NCBI RefSeq assembly: GCF_001937445.1
Contig: NZ_MSKS01000024.1
Location: 1 to 37,316, forward strand
Direction: 5' to 3'
Length of the DNA stretch: 37,316 nt
Source: Actinomyces oris
GTDB taxonomy: Bacteria; Actinomycetota; Actinomycetes; Actinomycetales; Actinomycetaceae
A program made the position numbers and the translations under genes. Positions 17,244 through 24,899 of the stretch are shown here, piece after piece (the first letter of the stretch is position 1; every line of letters starts with the position of its first letter). Under the pieces are notes generated by a model. The model had not been told where the DNA came from. It did no database searches and was given only the letters and a program-made list of their open reading frames with translations.

Positions 17244-17605
17244 CGACCGCCTCGCCCGAACGGGAAGCGGGGGAAGCGAGGCCCCTTGCCGTCGCCGGAG
17301 CCCTCCCCGTTGCGCATCTCCTCGTAGATGGACTTGCAGGTGGGGCACACCGGGTACTTCGACGGGTCGCGCCCGGGCGTCCACACCTTGCCGCACAGGG
17401 CGACGACGGGACGCCCGGTGACAGCGGCCGCGGCGATCTTGTCCTTGCGGACGTAGTGGGCGAAGCGGTCAGCATCGCCGTCATCGGTCGACTGGAGCTC
17501 CTCGCGCTCCAGGACAGCCGTACCGACGCCCTGGGTGGGCTCGGCGGCCGGGTCGGTCGGGGCCCCGGGCGATCCGGGATCGGCACTGGCGAGGACGTCT
17601 GTCAT
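17240..17605 (-). CDS. DUF3039 family protein, probable small zinc-binding protein
   Basis: A 121-residue protein beginning at ATG 17605. The first 40 residues are acidic and probably disordered. The conserved part is DRFAHYVRKDKIAAAAVTG, then VVALCGKVWTPGRDPSKYP and VCPTCKSIYEEM. The single Cys (ALCG) together with the CPTC pair suggests a three-cysteine zinc site with one further ligand. The tail is Gly/Arg/Phe-rich (KGPRFPRFPFGRGGR), which could bind nucleic acid. It overlaps the helicase start by 4 nt, so the two are translated together. The function is unknown; a role as partner or specificity factor of the helicase is inference. Confidence 0.9.
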   Translation of the reverse strand: MTDVLASADPGSPGAPTDPAAEPTQGVGTAVLEREELQSTDDGDADRFAHYVRKDKIAAAAVTGRPVVALCGKVWTPGRDPSKYPVCPTCKSIYEEMRNGEGSGDGKGPRFPRFPFGRGGR

Positions 17606-17665
17606 GCCGCCCAGTGTAGGTCGGACAGCGCGCACCGGCAGCGGCCCGCCCCGCCCCTGTGGGAA

Positions 17666-17686
17666 GGCTCTCCCTTGAGGAGAGCC
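17666..17686 (-). terminator. Hairpin downstream of nagB
   Basis: An 8-bp perfect stem (17666-17673 GGCTCTCC with 17679-17686 GGAGAGCC), 5-nt loop, 9 bp beyond the nagB stop on the minus strand. There is no U tract, which is common in high-GC terminators. Confidence 0.65.
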
Positions 17687-17694
17687 CGCCGTCG

Positions 17695-18435
17695 TCAGTG
17701 CGTCGAGGTGAGCCAGCTGGCGGCGGCGGGATCGACCAGGACGAGGGCGTCGTCGTGGCGCTGCATGACGGTCGCCGGCCACTGGGCGCTGACCTCTCCC
17801 TCGACGAGCTGGGCGATGGCCTCGGCCTTGCCCTCGCCGGTGGCGATGAGGACCAGCTTGCGGGCCTCCATGATGGTCGCCAGCCCCTGGGTGATGCACT
17901 GGGTGGGCACGGCCTCGACGTCACCGCCGAAGAAGCGGGCGTTGTCCCGGCGGGTCTGCTCGTGGAGCTCGCCCAGGTGCGTACGCGAGTCGAGGGCGCC
18001 GCCGGGCTCGTTGAACCCGATGTGCCCGTCGGAGCCGATGCCGAGGATCTGCAGGTCGCAGTATCCGGCCGCGGCCATCTGCGCCTCGTAGTCCCGGCAG
18101 GCCGCCTCGAGGTCCTCGCTCAGCGCGTCCGGGCCATGGAGGGCGCCGGGGCGCATGTCGACGCGGGAGCGCAGATTGGTCTCCATGAAGGTGGCGTAGC
18201 GCTCCGGGTGCCCGGCGGGCAGGCCGACGTACTCGTCGAGCATGAATCCAGTGACCTCGGCGAAGCTGAGGCGGCCGGCGGCGCAGCGAGCGGTGAGCTC
18301 GTCGTACAGGGGCAGGGGTGAGGAACCGGTCGCGGTCCCCAGCACAGCTGCTGGTTTGTCCTTGAGCAGCGCCTCAATCTCGTCGGCCGCCCGCTGCGCG
18401 ATCGCCTGCGCGGAATCCAGAATGACAAGCTGCAC
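17695..18435 (-). CDS. nagB: Glucosamine-6-phosphate deaminase
   Basis: This enzyme converts glucosamine-6-P to fructose-6-P and ammonia, the last step of amino-sugar and sialic-acid catabolism. Of its 246 residues, conserved ones include the active-site pair D67-E68 in MLDEYVGLP, D136 and H138 in LGIGSDGHIGFNEPG, and TGSSPLPLY for phosphate binding. GTG 18435 follows AGAGGA at about 8 nt. It has its own transcript flanked by other units, 3.4 kb from nanE, and no nagA deacetylase is visible in the window. The short upstream region shows no copy of the heptad operator found in the nan island. Confidence 0.97.
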   Translation of the reverse strand: MQLVILDSAQAIAQRAADEIEALLKDKPAAVLGTATGSSPLPLYDELTARCAAGRLSFAEVTGFMLDEYVGLPAGHPERYATFMETNLRSRVDMRPGALHGPDALSEDLEAACRDYEAQMAAAGYCDLQILGIGSDGHIGFNEPGGALDSRTHLGELHEQTRRDNARFFGGDVEAVPTQCITQGLATIMEARKLVLIATGEGKAEAIAQLVEGEVSAQWPATVMQRHDDALVLVDPAAASWLTSTH

Positions 18436-18575
18436 GGTGATGTCCTCTCTGACACAACAACTGGTGGTGGGGAGTTTACTAATCCCTGGGAGCCGCTACC
18501 TGAGTGAGCGACTTTAAAGCAACCCTACCCTGAGTCATCAGAATCAATCACTCCATCGTGGTGTGACCAGCGCGA

Positions 18576-20300
18576 TCACACCGGCTGGGCATGTCCCGGC
18601 CAGGTGCGGATCGTGGCGAGAACCTGAGGTCCTCGCCGGTCCAGAGCCCGCCCGCCGATGACGACTCCGCCCCACAGCAGCAGACCGCACCACACGATCC
18701 CCGCGACGAGCGCCGCCCACCCCCACACCGGCGCCGCCTGGACGACGCCGTAGATCGCCGCCCCCAGGACCGGGGAGCACACGGCCAGCAGAAGCAGGAT
18801 CGCCGCCATCTGAATGAGCGCGGCCAGGAAGGCCGTCCCCGAGGTCCGCGAACGCATGGGACTGTCCCCGGGGGCGAGTGTCTCGTAGGGCAGCAGGACA
18901 CTGGCGAGGCAGGACCAGGCCAGCGCGCAGCCATAGAGGGCCAGGCAGGCGCCGGTGACGGCGGGGAGCGCCTCCCATCGGCCTGTCCACACAACCATGA
19001 GCAGGTCGATAGCAACCAGTGCGGGAACCTGCCACACGGCCGCCCCGACCACCCGCCCCAGACGGTCGTGCGCTCCGCTGATCCCGGCGCTGATATGACT
19101 CCACAGGGCGGTGGAGTCCAGGCCGAGGTCATCGTGGATCGCCCACCCCATGAAGACGGCCAGGGCGGGCGCCATGAACAGCAGCGCAGTCGGTGCGTGC
19201 CCGAGGGCGAAGCTGATGTCGACCGGCTGACCGTTGTCGCCGGCGGCGAATCGGCTGGAGTTGAGAGCAGGACCCAGAACGAGCACAACGGGCAGAATCA
19301 GGACGGACACGAACTGAACCAGGTACCTGGGATCAGTGCGCCAGTAGCGCAGGCTGCGGGCCGCCACAGCAGCGGCGGGCGCGGGCAGGGCGGCGCCGAG
19401 CCTGCGGGCCCACGGCAGCACGTCGGGCAGGCCCTGCTGCCGTGCGTCGGAACCCGCACCACCAGCTGCGTAGGCCCGCGTCCGGGTGTGCGACGTCCCC
19501 GGAGAGGTCATCACCTTGCCCACCACGCGCTGCCACAGGGGAAACAGGATCACGGGGAGGACCCAGGCGCCGATCGCCAGAGCCAGAGCCGGCATCACGG
19601 ATCCCGTGGCCATGACACCGGGGGCCGCGAAGGCCCACCCCAAGGGGCTCAGCCCCATGACCTTGGCGGCACCACTGAGCCGTTGAAGAAAATCGGAGGG
19701 ATCGTCCCCGAGGATTCGGGGGATCAGATTCGGCAGCTGTGTGCACACCATGAAGGCGACGAAGGTGATGATCGCTGTCGCCTCACGCCCCCGGCGTGAG
19801 GCGGAGACGCCTGCGGCTGTCACGATGATCCGGGACAGCAGGACGCAGGTGGCCAGGGCGGCCGGAGCGCACAGCAGCGCCAGGAGCGCCGCCGCGAGCT
19901 GGCCCGCCAGCAGCCAGGTGAGGACCGGAATGAGACAGACGGCAGCCGTGATGCAACCGGGGATCCCCACGGCGCCGGCGGCCAGCAGGCCGAGCGCCAA
20001 CCCTCTGGACGGAGCGGCCCAGGCCGCCATGGCGCGAGGGTCCAGGGTGGAGTCGACCCCGGTGACGAGCAGTGGCACCACGGCCCAACCGGCCACCAGC
20101 AGCGCCCCGAGAGCCCCGAGCACCAGCATGATGACGTCGGCATCGGCCTTCAGCCCCAGCCCGACGGCGCCGGCCAGCACCATGACAAGCGCCCCGACAC
20201 CGTAGAGGGCCCCGAACACGGTCCCGACGATGGCCCAGACGTTCTTGGTCAGGGCATTGAGGGTCAGGCGCCACTTCAGCTTGACGAGGGTCGCAACCAT
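18576..20300 (-). CDS. ABC transporter permease, large multi-helix
   Basis: A 574-residue very hydrophobic protein with about 12 membrane helices in two halves separated by a hydrophilic loop near residues 265-300 (SHTRTRAYAAGGAGSDARQQ). The N-terminus MVATLVKLKWRLTLNALTKN resembles ABC-2-type permeases that pair with single-domain ATPases, exporting unidentified substrates. ATG 20300 lies 25 nt inside the ATPase gene, so the pair is translationally coupled. A weak 7-bp inverted repeat (18560-18566 with 18576-18582) overlaps the stop and may end the transcript. The substrate is unknown. Confidence 0.9.
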   Translation of the reverse strand: MVATLVKLKWRLTLNALTKNVWAIVGTVFGALYGVGALVMVLAGAVGLGLKADADVIMLVLGALGALLVAGWAVVPLLVTGVDSTLDPRAMAAWAAPSRGLALGLLAAGAVGIPGCITAAVCLIPVLTWLLAGQLAAALLALLCAPAALATCVLLSRIIVTAAGVSASRRGREATAIITFVAFMVCTQLPNLIPRILGDDPSDFLQRLSGAAKVMGLSPLGWAFAAPGVMATGSVMPALALAIGAWVLPVILFPLWQRVVGKVMTSPGTSHTRTRAYAAGGAGSDARQQGLPDVLPWARRLGAALPAPAAAVAARSLRYWRTDPRYLVQFVSVLILPVVLVLGPALNSSRFAAGDNGQPVDISFALGHAPTALLFMAPALAVFMGWAIHDDLGLDSTALWSHISAGISGAHDRLGRVVGAAVWQVPALVAIDLLMVVWTGRWEALPAVTGACLALYGCALAWSCLASVLLPYETLAPGDSPMRSRTSGTAFLAALIQMAAILLLLAVCSPVLGAAIYGVVQAAPVWGWAALVAGIVWCGLLLWGGVVIGGRALDRRGPQVLATIRTWPGHAQPV

Positions 20301-21121
20301 GACAGCCCCTCCGTTCGCACCTGGCCCCCCACCAGCTCGGTGAAGCGCTGCTCGAGGTCTGCGCCTGCGGCGACCTGCTCAGTCGTTCCCGCAGCGACCA
20401 CCCGGCCGGCGTTGATGATGGCCACGTGGTCGCACAGGCGCTGCACGGTGGCCATGACGTGGCTGGAGATGACCACCGTGCCGCCGGCGGCGGCGTAGTC
20501 CCGCAGGATCGCCTGGATCGTCTGGGCCGAGATCGGGTCGACGGCCTCGAAGGGCTCGTCCAGAACCAGGATGGAGGGCGAGTGCACCATGGCGCAGGCC
20601 AGGTGGATCTTCTTGCGCATACCCGCCGAGTAGTCGGCGACCAGGGTGGTTCCGGCCTCCCACAGCCCCAGCACCTTGACCAGCTCGGTCGCCCGGGGCA
20701 CGACGACGTCGCGCTCGAGCCCGCGCAGAAGTCCGGAGTAGGTGACGAGCTCAAGACCGTTGAGACGGTCGAAGGTGCGCAGCCCGTCGGGCAGGACCCC
20801 CAGAAGGGTCTTGGCCCGCTGAGGCTGCATCCACACGTCAACGCCATGAACGAATACCTGACCGGCATCGGGACGCAGCAGTCCGGTGGCCATCGACAGG
20901 CTGGTCGTCTTTCCCGCCCCGTTGGGGCCGACGATGCCGTAGAAGCTGGACACGGGGATGTCGAGGCTCAGCCGATCCACCGCGACTTTGCGGTCGAAGA
21001 CCTTGACCAGCCCCCTCATCTGAAGCGCTGGAACGGAGGCAGGAGCGGGCGAAGCCCCGGCCAGTGCCGTCACCGCGCCTGTACCGTCGGGCGAGCTCAC
21101 CGCGAATGTGGAAGCAGACAT
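20276..21121 (-). CDS. ABC transporter ATP-binding protein
   Basis: A 281-residue ATPase from ATG 21121 (MSASTFAVSS); nine further codons upstream are open but unlikely. Walker A is GPNGAGKTT (65-73), the signature is the degenerate YSAGMRKK, Walker B is ILVLDEPFEAVDP, and the switch histidine is in VVISSHVM. The CcmA/bacitracin-type architecture (DRI family, ABC-2 exporters) fits pairing with the downstream permease, which it overlaps by 25 nt. The first 30 residues are low-complexity. No immunity or bacteriocin gene is adjacent, so an export role in resistance or lipid handling cannot be specified. Confidence 0.93.
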   Translation of the reverse strand: MSASTFAVSSPDGTGAVTALAGASPAPASVPALQMRGLVKVFDRKVAVDRLSLDIPVSSFYGIVGPNGAGKTTSLSMATGLLRPDAGQVFVHGVDVWMQPQRAKTLLGVLPDGLRTFDRLNGLELVTYSGLLRGLERDVVVPRATELVKVLGLWEAGTTLVADYSAGMRKKIHLACAMVHSPSILVLDEPFEAVDPISAQTIQAILRDYAAAGGTVVISSHVMATVQRLCDHVAIINAGRVVAAGTTEQVAAGADLEQRFTELVGGQVRTEGLSWLRPSSS

Positions 21122-21251
21122 GTTTCCACTGTAAAAGCCCCCGCCCATTCAGCCCTCCGCCACAAGGAGGAGATCACCGATCCCGACTTCCTCCAGGAGA
21201 ACCTCCCTGAGCATCATCAGCCCGATGAGGAGAACACCGCAGCGAGAACAT

Positions 21252-21299
21252 GATTCGGCCCGTTGCCACGCCTCGACGGGGCGGCAACGGGCCGGAATC
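21252..21299 (-). terminator. Strong hairpin terminator after the HU gene
   Basis: Near-perfect inverted repeat: 21252-21267 (GATTCGGCCCGTTGCC) pairs with 21283-21299, with one bulged G and a 15-nt loop. It lies 27 bp past the HU stop on the minus strand and 130 bp before the ABC ATPase start. Confidence 0.85.
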
Positions 21300-21326
21300 A
21301 GGATGTCAGGGGCGCGGCCCCACGTA

Positions 21327-21608
21327 TCACTCGGCGACAGCCTTCTTCAGCGAGGAGCCAACGGTGACCTTGACGCCGTAGCCGGCGGGAATCTGAATCT
21401 CCTCACCGGTGCGGGGGTTGCGGCCAGTGCGTGCGGCACGCTCGACGCGCTCGATACCCATGAGGCCGGTGATCTTCACGGCCTCACCCTTGGCGACGTT
21501 CTCAACGAGGACATCCTGGAAGGCTCCCAGGAAGGCGTCGGCGTCGGTCTTGGTCAGGCCGGCCTTCTCGGCGATGGCGGCGATGAGCTCGGTGCGGTTG
21601 ACGGACAT
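21327..21608 (-). CDS. hup: DNA-binding protein HU
   Basis: A 93-residue nucleoid protein that bends DNA as a dimer. It starts at ATG 21608 with GAGGG close upstream. Landmarks: NRTELIAAIAEKAGLTKTDA at the N-terminus, and the beta-arm signature GRNPRTGEEIQIPAGYGVKV with the conserved Arg-Asn-Pro at the arm tip. Unlike mycobacterial and streptomycete HupB/HupS it has no long basic Ala/Lys tail, ending LKKAVAE, so it is the short form. It is monocistronic, with its own likely promoter and hairpin terminator. Confidence 0.97.
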   Translation of the reverse strand: MSVNRTELIAAIAEKAGLTKTDADAFLGAFQDVLVENVAKGEAVKITGLMGIERVERAARTGRNPRTGEEIQIPAGYGVKVTVGSSLKKAVAE

Positions 21609-21660
21609 GTCTTCCCTCTCGATCGTGGACGGACACCCTTGTGTGGTGCCACTTCTGGCA

Positions 21661-21690
21661 ACGCTACGCATAAAACCTTGGGTTTGTCAG
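21661..21690 (-). promoter_or_regulatory. Possible HU promoter
   Basis: On the minus strand CTGACA (21690-21685) and TAGCGT (21666-21661) are separated by 18 bp, about 55 bp upstream of the HU start. The -35 matches consensus in 5 of 6; the -10 is weak. Confidence 0.35.
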
Positions 21691-21810
21691 GTCAGACCGG
21701 AGTGTCGCGCTGGGTAGCGAGTAACAATTCGCACATTCGCGCCACAGCAGTCACATCCGTCACACGCAGAGCAACTCGCGGAACGGCGCCGTTTCCTTGC
21801 GCCCTTCCGT

Positions 21811-22560
21811 TCATCCCTTCCGCAAGGCGCCCGGCAGCGCGCCCGCGAACCACGAGGTGATGGTCGTCGGGTGAGTGATCGCAGTACCGACGACGACGGC
21901 GAAGGCCCCGTGCTCCATGGCGGCGGCCGCCTGCGCGGGCGTGTGGACCCTGCCCTCAACCACCAGGGGAACCTCCGCGATACCGACGACCTGGTCGACG
22001 AGCTCAAGATCGGGTCCGTCGGTCTTGGGGCGCTCCCCGGTGTAGCCGGCCAGGGTGGTCCCCAGGATGTCCACTCCCGCGTCCTGTGCGGCCTTGGCGT
22101 CATCCAGGGAGCCGCAGTCGGCCATGACGAGGACCTCGGGGCGGGCCTGCCGCAGCCCCTCGACGGTCTGGGCCAGGCTCAGCCCGTCGGGGCGGGGGCG
22201 CCGAGTGCCGTCCAGTGCCACGATCTGGCTTCCGGTGGCGGCCACGGCGATGGCGTGAGTGAGGGTCGGGGTGATGAAGACGCCGTCGTGCCCGTCCTTC
22301 CACAGGCCGATGACGGGGACGTCGACGTGCTGGCAGATGAGGGCCAGGTCCGCCAGCCCCTGTGCGCGGATGCCCACGGCGCCGCCGGCGACGCAGGCCT
22401 GAGCCACCTGGTCCATGGTGCGCGGGTCGCGCATGGGCTCGCCCGGGTAGGCCTGGGCGGAGGCGATGAGTCCTCCCTTGAGGCGTTCCAGGACGGGGTG
22501 GATCCCCGCGGAGGCGGCCTGCGCCTGCGTTGACGACTGTGAGGGTGACTGCTCGGTCAT
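21811..22560 (-). CDS. nanE: N-acetylmannosamine-6-phosphate 2-epimerase
   Basis: This enzyme interconverts ManNAc-6-P and GlcNAc-6-P, joining sialic-acid breakdown to the GlcNAc pathway. The 249-residue TIM-barrel protein carries GGLIASAQAYPGEPMRD at the first strand, GLWKDGHDGVFITPTL with the lysine of the active site, VLVMADCGSLDDA, and the phosphate-binding end VEGRVHTPAQA with VVVGTAITHP. ATG 22560 has an AGGA ribosome site. It follows nanK by 36 bp and ends the nanA-nanK-nanE run. The first 18 residues are Ser/Gln-rich and outside the family core. Confidence 0.97.
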   Translation of the reverse strand: MTEQSPSQSSTQAQAASAGIHPVLERLKGGLIASAQAYPGEPMRDPRTMDQVAQACVAGGAVGIRAQGLADLALICQHVDVPVIGLWKDGHDGVFITPTLTHAIAVAATGSQIVALDGTRRPRPDGLSLAQTVEGLRQARPEVLVMADCGSLDDAKAAQDAGVDILGTTLAGYTGERPKTDGPDLELVDQVVGIAEVPLVVEGRVHTPAQAAAAMEHGAFAVVVGTAITHPTTITSWFAGALPGALRKG

Positions 22561-22596
22561 AGGTGTGTCCTGTCTGATGGGGCCCGAGGCGTGAGG

Positions 22597-23637
22597 CTAG
22601 GGGCGGTGGTTGTCGTTGCTGGCGGCCAGTGCGAGGGCACCGCGAGCCGCGCCGACGATCGGCGCGGTGGTCCCCAGCGTGGCGGGAAGGATCTTGATGG
22701 GGGCCAGGGGGTCGATGATCTCTGCGGCGAAGGTCTGCCGCAGGGGCTCCCACCACAGGTGGCCGGCGCGGGCCAGGCCGCCGGAGACGACGACGACGTC
22801 GGGGTCGATCACGGTGACCAGTCCAGCCAGGGCCCTGCCCAGGCAGGCGGCCGAGTCGCGGTAGACCTCCGCGGCGATATCGTCCCCCGCAGCGGCGCGC
22901 TCCTCGACCCCGCGGGCGTCGAGGACGTCGGGGTCTCCGCCCTTGGCCAGGTAGCGGCGGTGGATCTGCGGCCCCGCGGTGATGCCCTCCAGGTGCCCCG
23001 TCCTGCCGCAGGTGCAGGGCTCGCCCTGGGCCCCGGGGACGGGGACGTGACCGATCTCGCCGGCCACGTGGTGGGCACCCCTGCGGGTTCGCCCCTCGAT
23101 GACGAGAGCTCCGCCGACCCCGGTTCCCACCGCCACCATGAGGACGACCTCGGCCCCGGTGCCGGCACCGAGCCAGGCCTCTCCTGCGGCATAGGCGTCG
23201 ACGTCGTTCTCGACGTGGATCGGCAGCTCACCCAGCCCTTGGCCGGCGAGCCGCTTCTGAATACCGGCGGCGACCTGTGTGCCAGCCCATCCGGTGATGG
23301 CGTCGGTGGCTGACAGGATGGTCCCGCGCTCGACGTCGACGACGCCGGCGGTGCCGATCCCGACCGCCGTGATCGCCGCGGCCTTGCCGAGTTCCTGGTG
23401 CGTTCCGGTCTCGATGACCGTCGCGATCAGGCCGCTGATGGCGTTGAGCATGGCCGCGGGGCCCTCGTGAGCCGGGGTCGGGCAGGAGCTCACCGGTCCT
23501 TGCAGAGTTCCGCAGGAGTCGACTAGTGCGGCGGCCATCTTGGTGCCGCCCAGGTCGAGTCCGACGACGAGCGGATCCTGGCTGGGCGACGATGGTGGTG
23601 GGTTGAGGGGGGCGGATGGGAGGACATCCTGACTCAT
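22597..23637 (-). CDS. nanK: N-acetylmannosamine kinase (ROK family)
   Basis: This kinase phosphorylates ManNAc with ATP. The start at ATG 23637 has GGAGAG 5 nt upstream, giving 346 residues with a Pro/Ser-rich leader of about 20. The ROK fold shows the phosphate loop VVGLDLGGTKMAAALVD (24-40), the catalytic base D145 in HVENDVDAYAAGEAW, and GEIGHVPV with H197. The ROK zinc motif CxCGxxGCxE reads C208-T-C210-G-R-T-G-H215-L-E217, so the third cysteine is histidine. That may still bind zinc but is unusual. Substrate assignment rests on position between nanA and nanE; glucokinase activity is the main alternative. Confidence 0.92.
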   Translation of the reverse strand: MSQDVLPSAPLNPPPSSPSQDPLVVGLDLGGTKMAAALVDSCGTLQGPVSSCPTPAHEGPAAMLNAISGLIATVIETGTHQELGKAAAITAVGIGTAGVVDVERGTILSATDAITGWAGTQVAAGIQKRLAGQGLGELPIHVENDVDAYAAGEAWLGAGTGAEVVLMVAVGTGVGGALVIEGRTRRGAHHVAGEIGHVPVPGAQGEPCTCGRTGHLEGITAGPQIHRRYLAKGGDPDVLDARGVEERAAAGDDIAAEVYRDSAACLGRALAGLVTVIDPDVVVVSGGLARAGHLWWEPLRQTFAAEIIDPLAPIKILPATLGTTAPIVGAARGALALAASNDNHRP

Positions 23638-23751
23638 GACGCTCTCCGACGGGAGGTTGGGCGCTGGCGCGCCGGGTTGAAAAGTAGAGGGGATGAGGGC
23701 GGCCGCGGGAGGCCGCTTGAGAGGAGGATCGAGGCCTCGCCGTTGCGATGG

Positions 23752-23800
23752 CGGCTGCATGCCCGTGGCAGCCAAGATGACGGCCACGGGCATGCAGCCG
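23752..23800 (-). terminator. 18-bp perfect stem-loop between nanA and nanK
   Basis: 23752-23769 (CGGCTGCATGCCCGTGGC) is perfectly complementary to 23783-23800, with a 13-nt loop. It begins 9 bp after the nanA stop, in a 171-bp gap before nanK. No U tract follows, so it may be a terminator, partial attenuator or mRNA-stabilising structure that sets nanA above nanKE expression. Confidence 0.75.
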
Positions 23801-23808
23801 TCGGGACG

Positions 23809-24729
23809 TCAGATGAGGCCCTGGGCCTTGACGATCTGCAGGACCCGCTCCTTGGTCTCACCCTCGAGAGCCTTGACGGGGAAGGCCATCTCGTTGGTGG
23901 CGATGATCCCGATCGCCTCCATGGCGGTCTTGAAGGCTCCGATACCGGTCGCGTCGGCCGAGCGGCCCTGGGGCACGAAGACGATCTCGAAGCCGGCACA
24001 CACCTCGTCCTGGAGGCGGCGCACCTGATCCCATGCCCCCTCGCGGGAGGCCTTCCACATTTGGGCGTAGCGGACCGGGTCCACGTTGCCGTATCCGGGG
24101 ACGAGGCCGTCGGCGCCCAGCAGGAGCATGCCGTCGACGACGCACTCGTGGCCGGTCAGAAGGGCCAGGGGGTGGCCGGCGGCCTCGTTGGAGGCAACCA
24201 GCCTGCGGAAGGCGACGTCGTTGCCGGAGGAGTCCTTGACACCGACCAGGACGCCCTCCTTGCCCAGCTCGACGAGCAGGTCGCAACCGAGCTTGGCGCC
24301 GCCGAGGCGCACGGGAACGTCATAGGCGAAGACGGGGACGTCAATGGCCGCGGCGATGGCGCGGAAGTGGGCCTTGATCTCCTCGGCGTCGTTGAGCGCG
24401 TAGAACGGGCAGGTGGCCACGATCGCCTCGGCGCCCAGGGCGGCAGCCCGGCGAGCCTGGTCGATGACCCGGTGGGCGGTGGTGTCGATGGCACCGGCAA
24501 GCACCGGGACGCGTCCTGCCGCGGTCTTGACGACTCGCTCGATGACGGCGTCGCGCTGGGCGTCGGTGAGGTAGGCGACCTCTCCGGAGGATCCCAGGGC
24601 GAACAGGCCGTTGACACCACCGGCGATGAGGTGCTCGACGACCTTGTCCAGGCTGTCGAAGTCAACCTCGCCCTCGGCGGTGAAAGGGGTGACAACCGGC
24701 GGGATGACGCCGGTGAAACGGTTGTCCAT
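23809..24729 (-). CDS. nanA: N-acetylneuraminate lyase (DapA/NAL family)
   Basis: This lyase cleaves Neu5Ac to ManNAc and pyruvate through a Schiff base. The 306-residue (beta/alpha)8 protein has the substrate-carboxylate loop GSSGE (46-50), the catalytic tyrosine Y136 in AYDVP and the Schiff-base lysine K165 in VGVKDSSGN, the same numbers as in E. coli NanA. ATG 24729 has the ribosome-like GAAGAGAG at 8 nt. An in-frame ATG at 24747 coincides with the expected transcription start (see promoter entry). DHDPS-like enzymes share the fold, so the call rests on the residues plus neighbouring nanK, nanE and sialidase. It has its own promoter and operator. Confidence 0.93.
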   Translation of the reverse strand: MDNRFTGVIPPVVTPFTAEGEVDFDSLDKVVEHLIAGGVNGLFALGSSGEVAYLTDAQRDAVIERVVKTAAGRVPVLAGAIDTTAHRVIDQARRAAALGAEAIVATCPFYALNDAEEIKAHFRAIAAAIDVPVFAYDVPVRLGGAKLGCDLLVELGKEGVLVGVKDSSGNDVAFRRLVASNEAAGHPLALLTGHECVVDGMLLLGADGLVPGYGNVDPVRYAQMWKASREGAWDQVRRLQDEVCAGFEIVFVPQGRSADATGIGAFKTAMEAIGIIATNEMAFPVKALEGETKERVLQIVKAQGLI

Positions 24730-24753
24730 TGTGGTGACTCTCTTCATTGAAAG

Positions 24754-24782
24754 GTTATCGGACGTCTGACATCTGACGTCAC
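24754..24782 (-). promoter_or_regulatory. nanA promoter with heptad operator in the spacer
   Basis: On the minus strand GTGACG (24782-24777) and GATAAC (24759-24754) are 17 bp apart. The spacer holds the core of the repeat GACGTCTGACATCTGACGTC (plus strand 24761-24780), which contains two TCTGAC units 7 bp apart and 16 of 20 symmetric positions. The predicted start falls near 24747, at the first base of an in-frame ATG. A repressor here would block RNA polymerase. Confidence 0.65.
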
Positions 24783-24818
24783 GAGGTATTGTTGCAGATG
24801 CCCCCGGTTGGCGCCACC

Positions 24819-24861
24819 CCGGTGCCTGTGAGCATGCGATCACTCACGTCACAGGCACCGG
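24819..24861 (-). terminator. Terminator after the CUT1 transporter operon
   Basis: A perfect 13-bp stem (24819-24831 CCGGTGCCTGTGA with 24849-24861), 17-nt loop that can add GTGAG/CTCAC pairing. It lies 39 bp past the stop of the second permease and upstream of the nanA promoter, separating the two units. Confidence 0.85.
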
Positions 24862-24899
24862 AGCAGCAGGAGGCGGACCGGGGACTGGTCCCGGAAGTG

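Noticed and set aside
18450-18480. Possible DasR/NagR-type site upstream of nagB (actggtggtggggagttt)
   Set aside because: Only one half resembles the ACTGGTCTAGACCACT consensus; no dyad partner.
22573-22579. Single TCTGATG heptad upstream of nanE
   Set aside because: One 7-mer is expected by chance and there is no second unit or dyad; nanE is probably read through from nanK.
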